From contig NZ_CP022282.1 of the NCBI RefSeq assembly GCF_002216065.1, forward strand, positions 3,162,001 through 3,226,000: a stretch of 64,000 nucleotides of DNA, given 5' to 3'. The notes under the pieces are model-generated. The model ran no database searches and had not been told where the DNA came from. It was given only the letters and a program-made list of their open reading frames with translations. A program made the position numbers and the translations under genes. Positions 1 through 7,330 of the stretch are shown here, piece by piece (position 1 is the first letter of the stretch; the number at the start of each line of letters is the position of its first letter). This DNA comes from Chryseobacterium sp. T16E-39 (lineage in GTDB: Bacteria > Bacteroidota > Bacteroidia > Flavobacteriales > Weeksellaceae).

Positions 1-56
1 TAGCGGGTGCAGAATTGATGTCTGCTTGTGTTGGTGCAGCCCAAGGACATCATTAA
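1..56 (+). CDS. C-terminal end of an unidentified protein (cut by window edge)
   Basis: From base 3 an open frame reads AGAELMSACVGAAQGHH and stops at TAA 54-56. Only these 17 residues are inside the window, which is too little to assign a family. The strong terminator about 40 bases downstream on the same strand supports a real plus-strand gene ending here. Confidence 0.4.
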   Translation, partial: AGAELMSACVGAAQGHH

Positions 57-98
57 TCAAAGAAGACATTCAACAGTTTGCATGAAAATTCAAACGAT

Positions 99-127
99 AA
101 CCGCTTTACAATGTAAAGCGGTTTTTT
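99..127 (+). terminator. Rho-independent terminator of the left-edge gene
   Basis: The stem AACCGCTTTAC / GTAAAGCGGTT is perfect over 11 bp with a 3-nt loop and is followed directly by a run of T. It lies just after the TAA of the partial left-edge gene. Confidence 0.85.
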
Positions 128-209
128 CTTTTACCAGCAAGAACTGTATTTTAAGTTTTTCCCATAATCAGAAAATATACAGGAAACACACCGAACTTCC
201 TGTTATAGC

Positions 210-1178
210 TTAATAAACTTTGGCAAATTTATTCCGGTATTCAATGGGCGTAAGTCCAGTGATTTTTCTGAAAATATCACGAAATGCTTTCGTATCCGTA
301 TAGCCTACATCATACATTACTTCCGAAACATTTTTCCGTGAGGCTTCAAAAAATTTTTTAGCCGCCTCTATCCGTACCCGCTGCATGTATTCTACAGGGG
401 TATTGTTCGTAGCATCTTTAAACCTTCTTTCAAAAGTACGGCGTCCTGTCCCGGCATATGCCGCAAGATTTTCAACCGTTATTTTCTCTTCATAGTGCTC
501 CTCTATAAAATCCTGAACCTTCTTAATCTGTTCATCCGTATGATTTCTCTGGCCCCGGAAAATAGCAAATTGTGACTGGTTGTCCCTGCTGATGTCTAAT
601 GCAAAATATTTTGAGATCATAATAGCCGTTTCCCTGTCTGAATACTTCTCTACAAGGTATAGTATCAGGTTCCATAAGCTGTTGGCTCCGCCACTGCTGT
701 AAATATTATCATGTTCTGTTATAATAGCGCCGTCTTCTACTTCTACCTGCGGATACCTGTTTTTAAACTCGTTGATATAAGCCCAATGGGTAGAGCATTT
801 ATTGCCGTCAAGAAGACCTGTTTCTGCAAGAAGGAAGGCTCCGACACATAAACTGGCAAGGCTTGTTCCTCCGAAATAAAGTTTCCTGAAATAAGGAATT
901 GCATTGGCATTGGCTGTTATGCCCTCATCCATACTTCCAAAAGTAGGAGGAATAATAAGCAGATCCGTATGGCTAACATCCTGAAGAAGCCGGTTGGTCT
1001 TGATCGTATACTCGCCACTATTAGCCGGGACATATTCGTTTAATCCTACATATTCTACTTCAAAAATGGGCTTTTTCCCAAACACGGAAAGAAACTCATT
1101 GGCAGTATGAAAAGTCCTGAATGCCGGGGTGATGGCTTCAATCGTACCATATTGAGGAACAAAAACTGATATCTTCAT
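210..1178 (-). CDS. GlxA-like AraC-family transcriptional regulator (DJ-1/PfpI domain + AraC HTH)
   Basis: Transcription factor with two parts. Residues about 1-185 form a DJ-1/PfpI (class I glutamine amidotransferase-like) domain with the SLCVGAF elbow (Cys111) and the GLLDGNKCSTHW signature of GlxA-type regulators. Residues about 210-320 are an AraC/XylS double helix-turn-helix ending in the typical GLTPIEYRNKF. I start at the ATG giving MKISVFV; an upstream in-frame ATG at 1226 would add 16 lysine/tyrosine-rich residues not expected before the first beta strand. It diverges from the SRPBCC-DoxX-SRPBCC-VOC operon across about 130 bases, the usual arrangement of a regulator with its target, so control of that operon is my inference. 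The ligand is unknown. Confidence 0.9.
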   Translation of the reverse strand: MKISVFVPQYGTIEAITPAFRTFHTANEFLSVFGKKPIFEVEYVGLNEYVPANSGEYTIKTNRLLQDVSHTDLLIIPPTFGSMDEGITANANAIPYFRKLYFGGTSLASLCVGAFLLAETGLLDGNKCSTHWAYINEFKNRYPQVEVEDGAIITEHDNIYSSGGANSLWNLILYLVEKYSDRETAIMISKYFALDISRDNQSQFAIFRGQRNHTDEQIKKVQDFIEEHYEEKITVENLAAYAGTGRRTFERRFKDATNNTPVEYMQRVRIEAAKKFFEASRKNVSEVMYDVGYTDTKAFRDIFRKITGLTPIEYRNKFAKVY

Positions 1179-1311
1179 GCCTTTTATTTTGTTATAAAGA
1201 TACTTATATTTTTTGTCGTAATCCACCCCTTAAGTTGTCGTTTTTACAACAGCCTTGTTTTTATTATCTGTGCGAACTTTGTCATAACAATAACAACAAA
1301 AAATTAAAACA

Positions 1312-1737
1312 ATGAAAGAACAAGTAAAAATTAAGGTACAAGCTGAAATTAATGCTCCTGTAGAAAAAGTATGGAAAATGTGGAATTCACCGGAAGATAT
1401 TATGAACTGGAATTCAGCAGATCCAAGCTGGCATTGTCCTAGTAGTAATAACGATCTCAGAGTAGGAGGTACATTTACAAACAGAATGGAAGCCAGAGAT
1501 GGAAGTTTCGGTTTCGATTTCTCAGGTACCTATGATAGGGTTGATCAAAACAAGGAAATTGCTTATACTATGTCTGATGGTAGAACAGCTTCCACCATCT
1601 TCGATGAGCAAGACGGAAAAACGTTGGTAACAACAAGCTTTGATGCTGAAACCGAGAATGATCCTGAATTTCAAAAACAGGGCTGGCAGGCAATTCTGGA
1701 TAATTTTGTAAAATATACAGAGTCATCTAATAACTAG
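1312..1737 (+). CDS. SRPBCC domain protein (AHSA1/START-like)
   Basis: Protein of 141 residues covering a whole helix-grip SRPBCC domain of the activator-of-Hsp90-ATPase type: the N-terminal VEKVWKMWNSPEDIMNWN segment, the central GTF and FSGTYDRV strands, and the C-terminal helix GWQAILDNFVKY that closes the hydrophobic pocket. There is no signal peptide, so it is cytosolic. Such proteins bind small hydrophobic ligands; the ligand cannot be read from sequence. It is the first gene of a four-gene plus-strand run (AHSA1, DoxX-like, SRPBCC, VOC) diverging from a GlxA-like regulator. A GAACTTTG resembling the -7 element lies about 35 bases upstream of the ATG. All members look like stress or detoxification accessories. 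Confidence 0.85.
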   Translation: MKEQVKIKVQAEINAPVEKVWKMWNSPEDIMNWNSADPSWHCPSSNNDLRVGGTFTNRMEARDGSFGFDFSGTYDRVDQNKEIAYTMSDGRTASTIFDEQDGKTLVTTSFDAETENDPEFQKQGWQAILDNFVKYTESSNN

Positions 1738-1750
1738 TAAATCCCGAGAC

Positions 1751-2176
1751 ATGAAAAAGAATAGAATAATTTTCTGGGCAGCTACTATTGTCCTGATCCT
1801 TTGGGAAGGCGTTATGCCTGCTGCAACCTTATTGTTTGCAGCGGAATATGTAAATGCAGGAACAAAAGCCCTGGGATATCCGGACTATTTTGCCTACGCA
1901 TTAATTATCTGTAAAATAGCAGGAATTGTGGCGATATCTCTTAATAAAATACCGGATAAAATAAAAGAATGGGCCTATGCTGGTCTGGCATTTAACCTGG
2001 TATTTGCATTTATAAGCCATGCATGTGTTGACGGGAATCCGGGATATATGATTATGCCTCTTATATTTCTGGCTTTGCTTGCAGTTTCTTACCGCTTCCG
2101 GAAATGGAATGTCCGAAAAGAAAACTTAACTACTTCCGGAACGGCATCCTATGATGAAATATCTGCGGCACAATAA
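1751..2176 (+). CDS. DoxX-like integral membrane protein
   Basis: Small membrane protein of 141 residues with four predicted transmembrane helices (about residues 7-28, 46-65, 73-92 and 97-115), matching the size and topology of the DoxX-like family (PF13564). Recognisable features are the opening IIFWAATIVLILWEG, the glycine/lysine-containing GIVAISLNKIPDKIKEWAYAGL turn and a C-terminal cytosolic tail. It starts 13 bases after the preceding SRPBCC gene and is followed 56 bases later by a second SRPBCC gene, so it is almost certainly co-transcribed with both. DoxX-like proteins are often beside SRPBCC and glyoxalase genes in Bacteroidetes, but the biochemical role is not established. Confidence 0.82.
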   Translation: MKKNRIIFWAATIVLILWEGVMPAATLLFAAEYVNAGTKALGYPDYFAYALIICKIAGIVAISLNKIPDKIKEWAYAGLAFNLVFAFISHACVDGNPGYMIMPLIFLALLAVSYRFRKWNVRKENLTTSGTASYDEISAAQ

Positions 2177-2232
2177 GGCTTTAGATCAATATAAAAAACT
2201 GAAATATATTCAAACACCTAAAATCAACCAAA

Positions 2233-2682
2233 ATGACAAACAACAGCGTTTCATTACACAGAGTAATCCAGGCTTCTCCGGAAAAAGTTTTTCGTGCATT
2301 TGCCGATGTGACAGCCTATGCGTCCTGGATTCCACCTTATGGATTTATATGCACTGTACAGCAGGCAGATTTTAAAGAAGGCGGACAGTTTAAAATGACT
2401 TTCATAAATTTCAGTACCGGTAACGGGCATTCCTTTGGGGGTACATATGCTGAGATCAGAGAAGGGCAGTTCCTTAAATATGTTGAGCAGTTTGATGATC
2501 CTGCTTTGCCCGGAGAAATGACTACTACCGTCTCATTCAATAAAGTATCATGCGGAACAGAAATCAGAATTGAACAAACCAGTATTCCTGAACAGATACC
2601 TGCAGAAATGTGCTATCTGGGCTGGCAGGAATCTCTTGATAAATTAAAAAGGCTTGTAGAGCCTGAAATTCCCGACGCTTAA
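2233..2682 (+). CDS. SRPBCC family protein (polyketide cyclase/AHSA1-like)
   Basis: Second SRPBCC protein of this operon, 149 residues, divergent in sequence from the first. It opens with the typical QASPEKVFRAFADVTAYASWIPPYG and has the central GGTYAEIREGQFLKYVEQF strands and a closing helix GWQESLDKLKRLVEPEIP. It is cytosolic with no signal peptide. The ATG at 2233 is chosen because the domain begins directly after it. Ten bases separate it from the following VOC gene, indicating translational coupling or at least one transcript. Ligand and function are unknown; a role with its operon partners in handling a toxic small molecule is an inference from context only. Confidence 0.85.
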   Translation: MTNNSVSLHRVIQASPEKVFRAFADVTAYASWIPPYGFICTVQQADFKEGGQFKMTFINFSTGNGHSFGGTYAEIREGQFLKYVEQFDDPALPGEMTTTVSFNKVSCGTEIRIEQTSIPEQIPAEMCYLGWQESLDKLKRLVEPEIPDA

Positions 2683-2691
2683 TGTAACCAT

Positions 2692-3102
2692 ATGCTTACA
2701 CAACAAAATAAATCTGCAAAATTCGGAATATTCATAACGCTGGCAGGGAATTGTAAAGAAGCATTTACTTTTTACCAATCATGCTTCGGAGGCGAGCTTT
2801 CTTTTGAAATATTGGAAATGCCTTTAAATCAATATCCCAATAAACCGGTGATCAGTGGTTCTCTAATTTCTGAACGCATCGTTCTTCATGGTTCCGACCT
2901 TGTTCATGATGAAGGATATCAAAAGGGAAACCACCTTGCAATTTATTTTCCCTGCCTGAATATATCCGAACGGTACAGGCTCATCATACAACTTGTAGGG
3001 GACATAAAAGAGCCTTCTCTGGAAACAAAAAAGCAAAGACTCATCGAAATAACAGATCTTTTTGGAGTTCGGTGGATATTGGGTCTGGTTCACGAAAAGT
3101 AA
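2692..3102 (+). CDS. VOC / PhnB-like glyoxalase-fold protein
   Basis: Protein of 136 residues with the vicinal oxygen chelate fold of the PhnB-like branch: LAGNCKEAFTFYQSCFGGEL at the start (helix plus first strand), GNHLAIYFPC in the middle and the family-typical closing ITDLFGVRWILG, which corresponds to the conserved D.FGV.W motif. PhnB-like proteins usually lack confirmed enzyme activity; some carry resistance or dioxygenase-like functions. It is the last gene of the SRPBCC-DoxX operon. No clear terminator was found between it and the tRNA arrays, whose own terminator at about 3191-3230 could also stop plus-strand transcripts. Confidence 0.85.
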   Translation: MLTQQNKSAKFGIFITLAGNCKEAFTFYQSCFGGELSFEILEMPLNQYPNKPVISGSLISERIVLHGSDLVHDEGYQKGNHLAIYFPCLNISERYRLIIQLVGDIKEPSLETKKQRLIEITDLFGVRWILGLVHEK

Positions 3103-3190
3103 AAAAAGAGTCAAAAATAAAACCGATCCATTTGGCTTTGAAGTCAAAAAAAACCATTAAATAAAAAAACAATAGAATTAGCACCTCCTA

Positions 3191-3230
3191 AAAACAAAAA
3201 ACCCTCCGTAACAAAGTTACAGAGGGTTTT
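3191..3230 (-). terminator. Terminator of tRNA array 1
   Basis: Read on the minus strand the stem AAAACCCTC-TGTAAC with a TTT loop and complementary GTTAC-GGAGGGTTTT is followed by a T-rich tract. It lies two bases after the tRNA-Leu(UAA) gene. A near copy ends array 2. Confidence 0.85.
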
Positions 3231-3231
3231 G

Positions 3232-3315
3232 TACCCCAGACGGGACTTGAACCCGTACGTCCTTGCGGACACAGGATTTTAAGTCCTGCGTGTCTACCAG
3301 TTCCACCACCAGGGC
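3232..3315 (-). tRNA. tRNA-Leu (UAA), copy 1
   Basis: An 84-nt class II tRNA. Read on the minus strand it starts GCCCTGGTGGTGG, has anticodon stem-loop CAGGA-CTTAAAA-TCCTG (anticodon UAA), a short variable arm, the T arm ACGGGTTCAAGTCCCGT and ends with discriminator A. CCA is not fully encoded (only C follows). It is the third gene of the transcript Leu(UAG)-Gly(GCC)-Leu(UAA). Confidence 0.95.
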
Positions 3316-3324
3316 ATGGAGTGG

Positions 3325-3397
3325 AGCGAAAAACGGGACTCGAACCCGCGACCCCAACCTTGGCAAGGTTGTGCTCTACCAGCTGAGCTATTTTCGC
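3325..3397 (-). tRNA. tRNA-Gly (GCC), copy 1
   Basis: A 73-nt tRNA. Read on the minus strand it starts GCGAAAATAGCTCAGCTGG, with anticodon stem-loop CAACC-TTGCCAA-GGTTG (anticodon GCC) and T arm CGGGTTCGAGTCCCG; the acceptor GCGAAAA pairs with TTTTCGC and the discriminator is T. It lies 9 bases from the downstream tRNA-Leu(UAA) and 8 bases from the upstream tRNA-Leu(UAG). Confidence 0.95.
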
Positions 3398-3405
3398 ATA
3401 CTGTG

Positions 3406-3487
3406 TGCGGATGAAGGGACTCGAACCCCCACGCCTCGCGGCACCAGATCCTAAGTCTGGCGTGGCTACCAATTACACCACATCCGC
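3406..3487 (-). tRNA. tRNA-Leu (UAG), copy 1
   Basis: An 82-nt class II tRNA. Read on the minus strand it has acceptor GCGGATG paired with CATCCGC, anticodon stem-loop CCAGA-CTTAGGA-TCTGG (anticodon UAG), a variable arm with loop GCCGCGAGGC and T arm GGGGTTCGAGTCCC. It is the first gene of the array and lies about 45 bases after a good promoter. Confidence 0.95.
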
Positions 3488-3532
3488 TGGTCCTATGGAT
3501 CTGCTTTACAGATACCATCAGCATTCTTATGA

Positions 3533-3563
3533 CAAATGTAAGAAATCAGTTTTAAAATGACAA
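3533..3563 (-). promoter_or_regulatory. Promoter of tRNA array 1
   Basis: On the minus strand TTG (3561-3563) is followed after 20 bases by TACATTTG (3533-3540), matching the Bacteroidetes sigma-ABfr pattern TTTG / TAnnTTTG. It sits about 45 bases upstream of tRNA-Leu(UAG). Confidence 0.7.
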
Positions 3564-3572
3564 TCTTAAAAA

Positions 3573-3610
3573 AACAAAAAAAATCCTCCGTAACAAAGTT
3601 ACAGAGGATT
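3573..3610 (-). terminator. Terminator of tRNA array 2
   Basis: On the minus strand AATCCTC-TGTAAC, loop TTT, GTTAC-GGAGGATT is followed by eight T. It has the same architecture and core bases as the terminator of array 1, consistent with duplication of the whole unit. Confidence 0.85.
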
Positions 3611-3612
3611 AG

Positions 3613-3696
3613 TACCCCAGACGGGACTTGAACCCGTACGTCCTTGCGGACACAGGATTTTAAGTCCTGCGTGTCTACCAGTTCCACCACCAGGGC
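3613..3696 (-). tRNA. tRNA-Leu (UAA), copy 2
   Basis: An 84-nt tRNA identical by eye to the copy at 3232-3315 (anticodon UAA in the loop CTTAAAA), placed 381 bases away from it. Confidence 0.95.
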
Positions 3697-3705
3697 ATGG
3701 AGTGG

Positions 3706-3778
3706 AGCGAAAAACGGGACTCGAACCCGCGACCCCAACCTTGGCAAGGTTGTGCTCTACCAGCTGAGCTATTTTCGC
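3706..3778 (-). tRNA. tRNA-Gly (GCC), copy 2
   Basis: A 73-nt tRNA identical by eye to the copy at 3325-3397 (anticodon loop TTGCCAA), again the middle gene of a three-tRNA transcript with the same spacers of 9 bases either side. Confidence 0.95.
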
Positions 3779-3787
3779 AAAACGTTG

Positions 3788-3869
3788 TGCGGATGAAGGG
3801 ACTCGAACCCCCACGCCTCACGGCACCAGATCCTAAGTCTGGCGTGGCTACCAATTACACCACATCCGC
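3788..3869 (-). tRNA. tRNA-Leu (UAG), copy 2
   Basis: An 82-nt tRNA with anticodon UAG. It differs from copy 1 by one base that I can see, in the variable-arm loop (GCCGTGAGGC here, GCCGCGAGGC in copy 1). It is the first gene of array 2. Confidence 0.95.
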
Positions 3870-3919
3870 ATTGTTTTATTAAGTCGTATTTTAAAGAACT
3901 TCTTTCGTTTTTGTGAGTG

Positions 3920-3949
3920 CAAATATAGGGCAATTTTCTATAATTGCAA
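3920..3949 (-). promoter_or_regulatory. Promoter of tRNA array 2
   Basis: On the minus strand TTG (3947-3949) and TATATTTG (3920-3927) are separated by 19 bases, a full match to the Bacteroidetes TTTG / TAnnTTTG promoter. About 50 bases upstream of the first tRNA. Confidence 0.72.
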
Positions 3950-4047
3950 GGCTTTTCTCAAAAAAAAATATTTTTTTTACAAAATTCCTTTTGAGCTCCT
4001 TTTATTACATTTCATTTTCTTACTTTTACATCGTTAATATATACGAT

Positions 4048-4425
4048 ATGGAATTACAAGGAACGGTAAAGAAACTTTTTGATGCTCAGACATTTGCAAG
4101 TGGATTTCAAAAGAGAGAAATGGTTATTTTAACTCAAGAGCAGTATCCACAGCCGATAAACATAGAATTTTTGTCTGATAAGATTAGTTTATTAGATAAC
4201 CTTAAAGAAGGCGAAAATGTAAAGGTAGGAATCAACATCAGAGGAAGAGAATGGACTTCTCCTCAAGGTGAAACCAAATACTTTAACTCTATTACAGGAT
4301 GGAGAGTAGAGAAAGTTTCTGATATGGGATCAGAACCTACTCAGGCTAGCCCTTCTCAATCAGGATCTCCGGTTTCAAATGAAAATCCATTTGCAGCAGA
4401 CGAGGACGATGATTTACCTTTTTAA
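4048..4425 (+). CDS. DUF3127 domain protein with an SSB-like acidic tail
   Basis: Protein of 125 residues. Residues 1-90 match the Bacteroidetes DUF3127 family (MELQGTVKKLFDAQTF, then INIRGREWTSPQGETKYFNS), which is predicted to adopt an OB fold. Residues 92-112 are a Ser/Gln-rich linker and the end is FAADEDDDLPF. This ending closely resembles the tip of single-strand DNA-binding protein (DDDIPF), which recruits DNA-repair and replication partners, so DUF3127 may be a single-strand nucleic acid binder; that is an inference. I use the ATG at 4048 rather than longer in-frame possibilities upstream because the family starts there. It is followed by its own terminator. Confidence 0.88.
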   Translation: MELQGTVKKLFDAQTFASGFQKREMVILTQEQYPQPINIEFLSDKISLLDNLKEGENVKVGINIRGREWTSPQGETKYFNSITGWRVEKVSDMGSEPTQASPSQSGSPVSNENPFAADEDDDLPF

Positions 4426-4450
4426 TTAAAATACAACAATTAAAAATATA

Positions 4451-4480
4451 AATCCTGCTTTTTAAGTGGGATTTTTTTTC
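4451..4480 (+). terminator. Terminator after the DUF3127 gene
   Basis: AATCCTGCTT / AAGTGGGATT form a 10-bp stem with a TTT loop followed by a T run. The aat start codon follows 7 bases later, so aat transcription must partly read through or begin within this segment. Confidence 0.75.
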
Positions 4481-4486
4481 CTCAAC

Positions 4487-5128
4487 ATGGTTCGATTAGA
4501 CGAAAACGAGATTTCATTTCCTGATCCGGAACTTTACGACGGACACGAAGGCGTTATTGCTTTCGGAGGGGATTTATCTGTAGAAAGGATCTGGTTTGCC
4601 TATCAGCTAGGTATTTTTCCCTGGTTCAATCCCGGGGAGGAAATCCTTTGGTGGAGCCCTGATCCTCGTTTTGTTTTATTCCCCAATGAATTAAAGGTTT
4701 CAAAATCGATGCGGAAAATACTCAACAGGGGTATTTTTACATTCACTGAGAATAAAGATTTCAGAGGAGTAATCAAAAACTGTCAGCAAATAAACAGAGT
4801 TGGGCAGGCAGGTACCTGGCTTTCCGATGAATTGATGGAATCGTTTATTACCCTTCATGAATACGGATTGGCAAAAAGCATCGAAGTATGGAAAGATGAA
4901 GAACTGGTAGGCGGATTTTATGGCCTTCAGATCGGAAATGTCTTTTGTGGAGAGAGTATGTTTGCCAAAGTAAGCAATGCTTCCAAAGCAGGTTTTATCT
5001 ATTTTGTAGAATCCTATAAAGATCAGCTTGATCTCGTAGACTGCCAGTCTCATACCGAACACCTGGAAAGCCTGGGGGCAAGGATGATTCCAAAAAAACA
5101 ATTTTTACACCATTTACACCAAAAATAA
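4487..5128 (+). CDS. aat: Leucyl/phenylalanyl-tRNA--protein transferase
   Basis: Enzyme of the N-end rule pathway. It transfers Leu or Phe from aminoacyl-tRNA to proteins with an N-terminal Lys or Arg, marking them for ClpS/ClpAP degradation. The 213-residue length is typical. Signatures: FPDPELYDGHEGVIAFGGDL near the start, WWSPDPRFVLFP, the substrate-pocket stretch GGFYGLQIGNVFCGESMF, and the C-terminal DCQSHTEHLESLGA. It is cytosolic. The start is the ATG at 4487; a GTG at 4466 in frame lies inside the preceding terminator and would add seven unlikely residues. Two bases separate its stop from the next gene, an EamA permease, so the two are co-transcribed. Confidence 0.95.
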   Translation: MVRLDENEISFPDPELYDGHEGVIAFGGDLSVERIWFAYQLGIFPWFNPGEEILWWSPDPRFVLFPNELKVSKSMRKILNRGIFTFTENKDFRGVIKNCQQINRVGQAGTWLSDELMESFITLHEYGLAKSIEVWKDEELVGGFYGLQIGNVFCGESMFAKVSNASKAGFIYFVESYKDQLDLVDCQSHTEHLESLGARMIPKKQFLHHLHQK

Positions 5129-5130
5129 TA

Positions 5131-6024
5131 ATGAAAGCAGACAAAGAAAAATGGATCCTCCTACTTGTGCTCAGCCTCATTTGGGGATCTTCTTTTATTT
5201 TAATTAAAAAATCTTTAGAGCACTTTAATCCTTTTCAGGTCGGTGCATTGAGGGTACTTATAGCCGGAATTATCTTGTTTCCGGTAGCGATTTCAAAGCA
5301 CAAACTATTTCCAAGAAAACATATCAAATGGCTTATTCTGGCTGCTATCACGGGAAATTTCATTCCTATGTTTCTTTTTCCTATTGCAGAAACAGAGGTA
5401 AGCAGTAGTATTGCTGGTATTATTAACTCTATGATGCCTATTTTTGTAATTATTGTAGGTGCTTTAATCTGGAAGTTCGAAACCACAAAACAACAGATCA
5501 TTGGCGTATGTATAAGCTTTACGGGCGTATGTATCCTGGCTTTTGGAGGGGGCGACAGTGCTAATTTCAAACTGATCCCTATTTTACTTCTTCTCTTAGC
5601 GACTTTGTGTTATGCAATAAGTACGACGACTGTAAAGTCCAAACTTATGGGATTGTCTTCCGTAATTTTGTCGGCATTTATATTCTCTTTTGTTTTGTTT
5701 TTTCCATCCATCGTTGCATTGGCACTAACCGGATTTTTCTCAGAATTTAGTTTTTCCGAGGACAATATGATGGGGCTTCTTTTTGTAGGTTTATTATCCA
5801 TATTCGGAACAGGGCTGGCGATGACCATGAACTACCGCTTACTGAAAGTTTCTTCACCCCTCTTTGCGTCGACGGTAACATTATTGATGCCTATCGTTGC
5901 CATTATCTGGGGTATTTTAGATGGCGAAAAATTGACGGCCTTACAATTTATAGGTGCAGCAATTATTATTGGAGGATTGATCTTCTTAAGAACCAAGCCT
6001 GCCACAAAAAAAATAGAAGCATAA
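5131..6024 (+). CDS. EamA/DMT-family permease
   Basis: Integral membrane protein of 297 residues with ten predicted helices arranged as two EamA repeats (about residues 8-140 and 150-287). The first repeat has the LSLIWGSSFILIKKSLEHFNP opening and the second ends with TALQFIGAAIIIGGLIFL, both typical of the drug/metabolite transporter superfamily. Members export amino acids, nucleobase derivatives or other metabolites; the substrate cannot be inferred here. The ATG lies two bases after the aat stop, indicating an operon; functional linkage to aat is not known to me. Confidence 0.9.
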   Translation: MKADKEKWILLLVLSLIWGSSFILIKKSLEHFNPFQVGALRVLIAGIILFPVAISKHKLFPRKHIKWLILAAITGNFIPMFLFPIAETEVSSSIAGIINSMMPIFVIIVGALIWKFETTKQQIIGVCISFTGVCILAFGGGDSANFKLIPILLLLLATLCYAISTTTVKSKLMGLSSVILSAFIFSFVLFFPSIVALALTGFFSEFSFSEDNMMGLLFVGLLSIFGTGLAMTMNYRLLKVSSPLFASTVTLLMPIVAIIWGILDGEKLTALQFIGAAIIIGGLIFLRTKPATKKIEA

Positions 6025-6125
6025 TATATTTTCCTCCATTTTTTTCTCCATTCTTATTACTTAACAATTATCAAGTCGAATCTAAGGTTTACTGCATTTC
6101 TTTGTTGTCACAAAATTTAAAACAA

Positions 6126-6578
6126 ATGAAAAAACAGTATTGGCTTTTCGGCGCTAAGGTGAGCGTTTTGGAGCACGGAGAAAATACGGAATCACGATTT
6201 GACTGGATAGAAGGTAACTTTTCTGTGGGCTCACAGTCTCCTCTGCATGTACATACCAAGTATTCTGAAACATTTTATGTCCTGGATGGAGAGGCTCTGG
6301 TAGTAACCCCCGGAGTAGAGAAAATATTAAAATCCGGAGACAGCTATTTTATTGCAGCAAATACCCCACATGCTATTATAAACACTTCCAGTGATCAAGA
6401 GCTTAAGGCATTGGTAGTAGCCTCTCCAAGTGGCTTTGCAAAACTTATTCATTCTGCGGGTATTGAAGTCGTGGATGGTGAACTTACACAACAAAAGCCT
6501 CATGATATGAAGTTGGTAGAAGAACTGCTCGTAGAAATCGGAGATGAAATTTTAGGTCCTCCGGGAGCACGTCCTTAA
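6126..6578 (+). CDS. Cupin-domain protein
   Basis: Protein of 150 residues with a single cupin barrel. Motif 1 reads PLHVHTKYSETFYVLDGEALV, with two His and a Glu placed as metal ligands. Motif 2 reads GDSYFIAANTPHAIINTS, with its metal-binding His. There is no signal peptide. Start at ATG 6126; a TTG at 6102 would add eight residues with no domain content. It is a stand-alone gene: upstream 6061-6120 holds TTTCTTTG, a partial -7 element, and downstream is a long inverted repeat. Function beyond a metal-binding cupin cannot be given; quercetinase-like or sugar isomerase-like roles are possible. Confidence 0.85.
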   Translation: MKKQYWLFGAKVSVLEHGENTESRFDWIEGNFSVGSQSPLHVHTKYSETFYVLDGEALVVTPGVEKILKSGDSYFIAANTPHAIINTSSDQELKALVVASPSGFAKLIHSAGIEVVDGELTQQKPHDMKLVEELLVEIGDEILGPPGARP

Positions 6579-6587
6579 TAATACTAT

Positions 6588-6638
6588 AAGTCATATCTGT
6601 AACCTTAATTAGATCATAAGGCATTACAGATATGGCTT
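6588..6638. repeat. Inverted repeat after the cupin gene (possible terminator)
   Basis: AAGTCATATCTGTAA pairs with TTACAGATATGGCTT over 15 bp (one G-T) around a 21-nt loop. No long T run follows, so it may be a weak terminator or an mRNA-stabilising hairpin. Confidence 0.55.
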
Positions 6639-6697
6639 CTGTATGAAACACCACCTATTATCAAAAGATAGAAACCCTATCTTGAAATCCAGGCTGA

Positions 6698-7279
6698 TTA
6701 TTCTTTTTTATGATGCTGAGACCTGATTCTGCTCAGGGACTCGGGAGTGATCGATAAGTAAGATGCAATATCCATTTGCATGACATAAAGAGCAACTTCA
6801 GGTTGTTTTTTTAGCAGAAGCTGGTATTTTTCCCTGGCACTTCCTGCCAGATAATTATTTCGGATGTTGACCATCTCGGTCATCGAAAGATATGCAATGT
6901 GATCGATTAGCGGTTTAAGATAGGGTAAATTCTTATAGAGAGTAAAAAGCGATTCTTTATCAATTACACTTAACTCCGTATCTGTTGCGGCCTGCAATCC
7001 CTGAAGGGTAGGTACATTACCGTACATACTGTAAAGAAATCCCATAAACTGATTTCCTTCCATAAAGAAATAAACCAGCTCATCACCCCCTTCATCTGAA
7101 ATAGTAATTTTTAGAATCCCTTCATGCATAAAATAAAGCTTCCTGCTTAACGTTCCTGCTTTTGACAACCACTCTCCCCTCTTAAATGTTACCGGTTCAA
7201 ATGCTGCTAAAATCATCTGTGCATCAGCCTCACTTATCTCACCATAATCACGAAGGTACTCGATCAGATTCCTTTTCAT
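6698..7279 (-). CDS. Crp/Fnr-family transcriptional regulator
   Basis: Regulator of 193 residues. Residues about 20-130 form a cyclic-nucleotide-binding-type beta barrel (FKRGEWLSKAG, LYFMHEGILKI, FFMEGNQFMGF). The C-terminal part carries a shortened winged helix ending MDIASYLSITPESLSRIRSQ, where ITPESLSRIR is the recognition helix. This is the small Crp-type regulator common in Flavobacteriia; the effector is unknown and residues for cAMP binding are not evident. I take the ATG at 7279 (MKRNLIEYL); an ATG 36 bases upstream is also in frame. It follows the TPR gene's terminator, so it has its own promoter. Targets are unknown. Confidence 0.88.
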   Translation of the reverse strand: MKRNLIEYLRDYGEISEADAQMILAAFEPVTFKRGEWLSKAGTLSRKLYFMHEGILKITISDEGGDELVYFFMEGNQFMGFLYSMYGNVPTLQGLQAATDTELSVIDKESLFTLYKNLPYLKPLIDHIAYLSMTEMVNIRNNYLAGSAREKYQLLLKKQPEVALYVMQMDIASYLSITPESLSRIRSQHHKKE

Positions 7280-7330
7280 TTTTATTTCAATTGATTTTGA
7301 TTGAACTGTATGCATCCATTTTATAAGATA

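Noticed and set aside
28..213. 61-codon plus-strand ORF at the left edge
   Set aside because: It crosses a clear terminator and has no family resemblance.
3188..3882. Several overlapping ORFs of 60-95 codons across the tRNA arrays
   Set aside because: They are translations of the tRNA sequences; the same peptides repeat in both arrays only because the tRNAs are duplicated.
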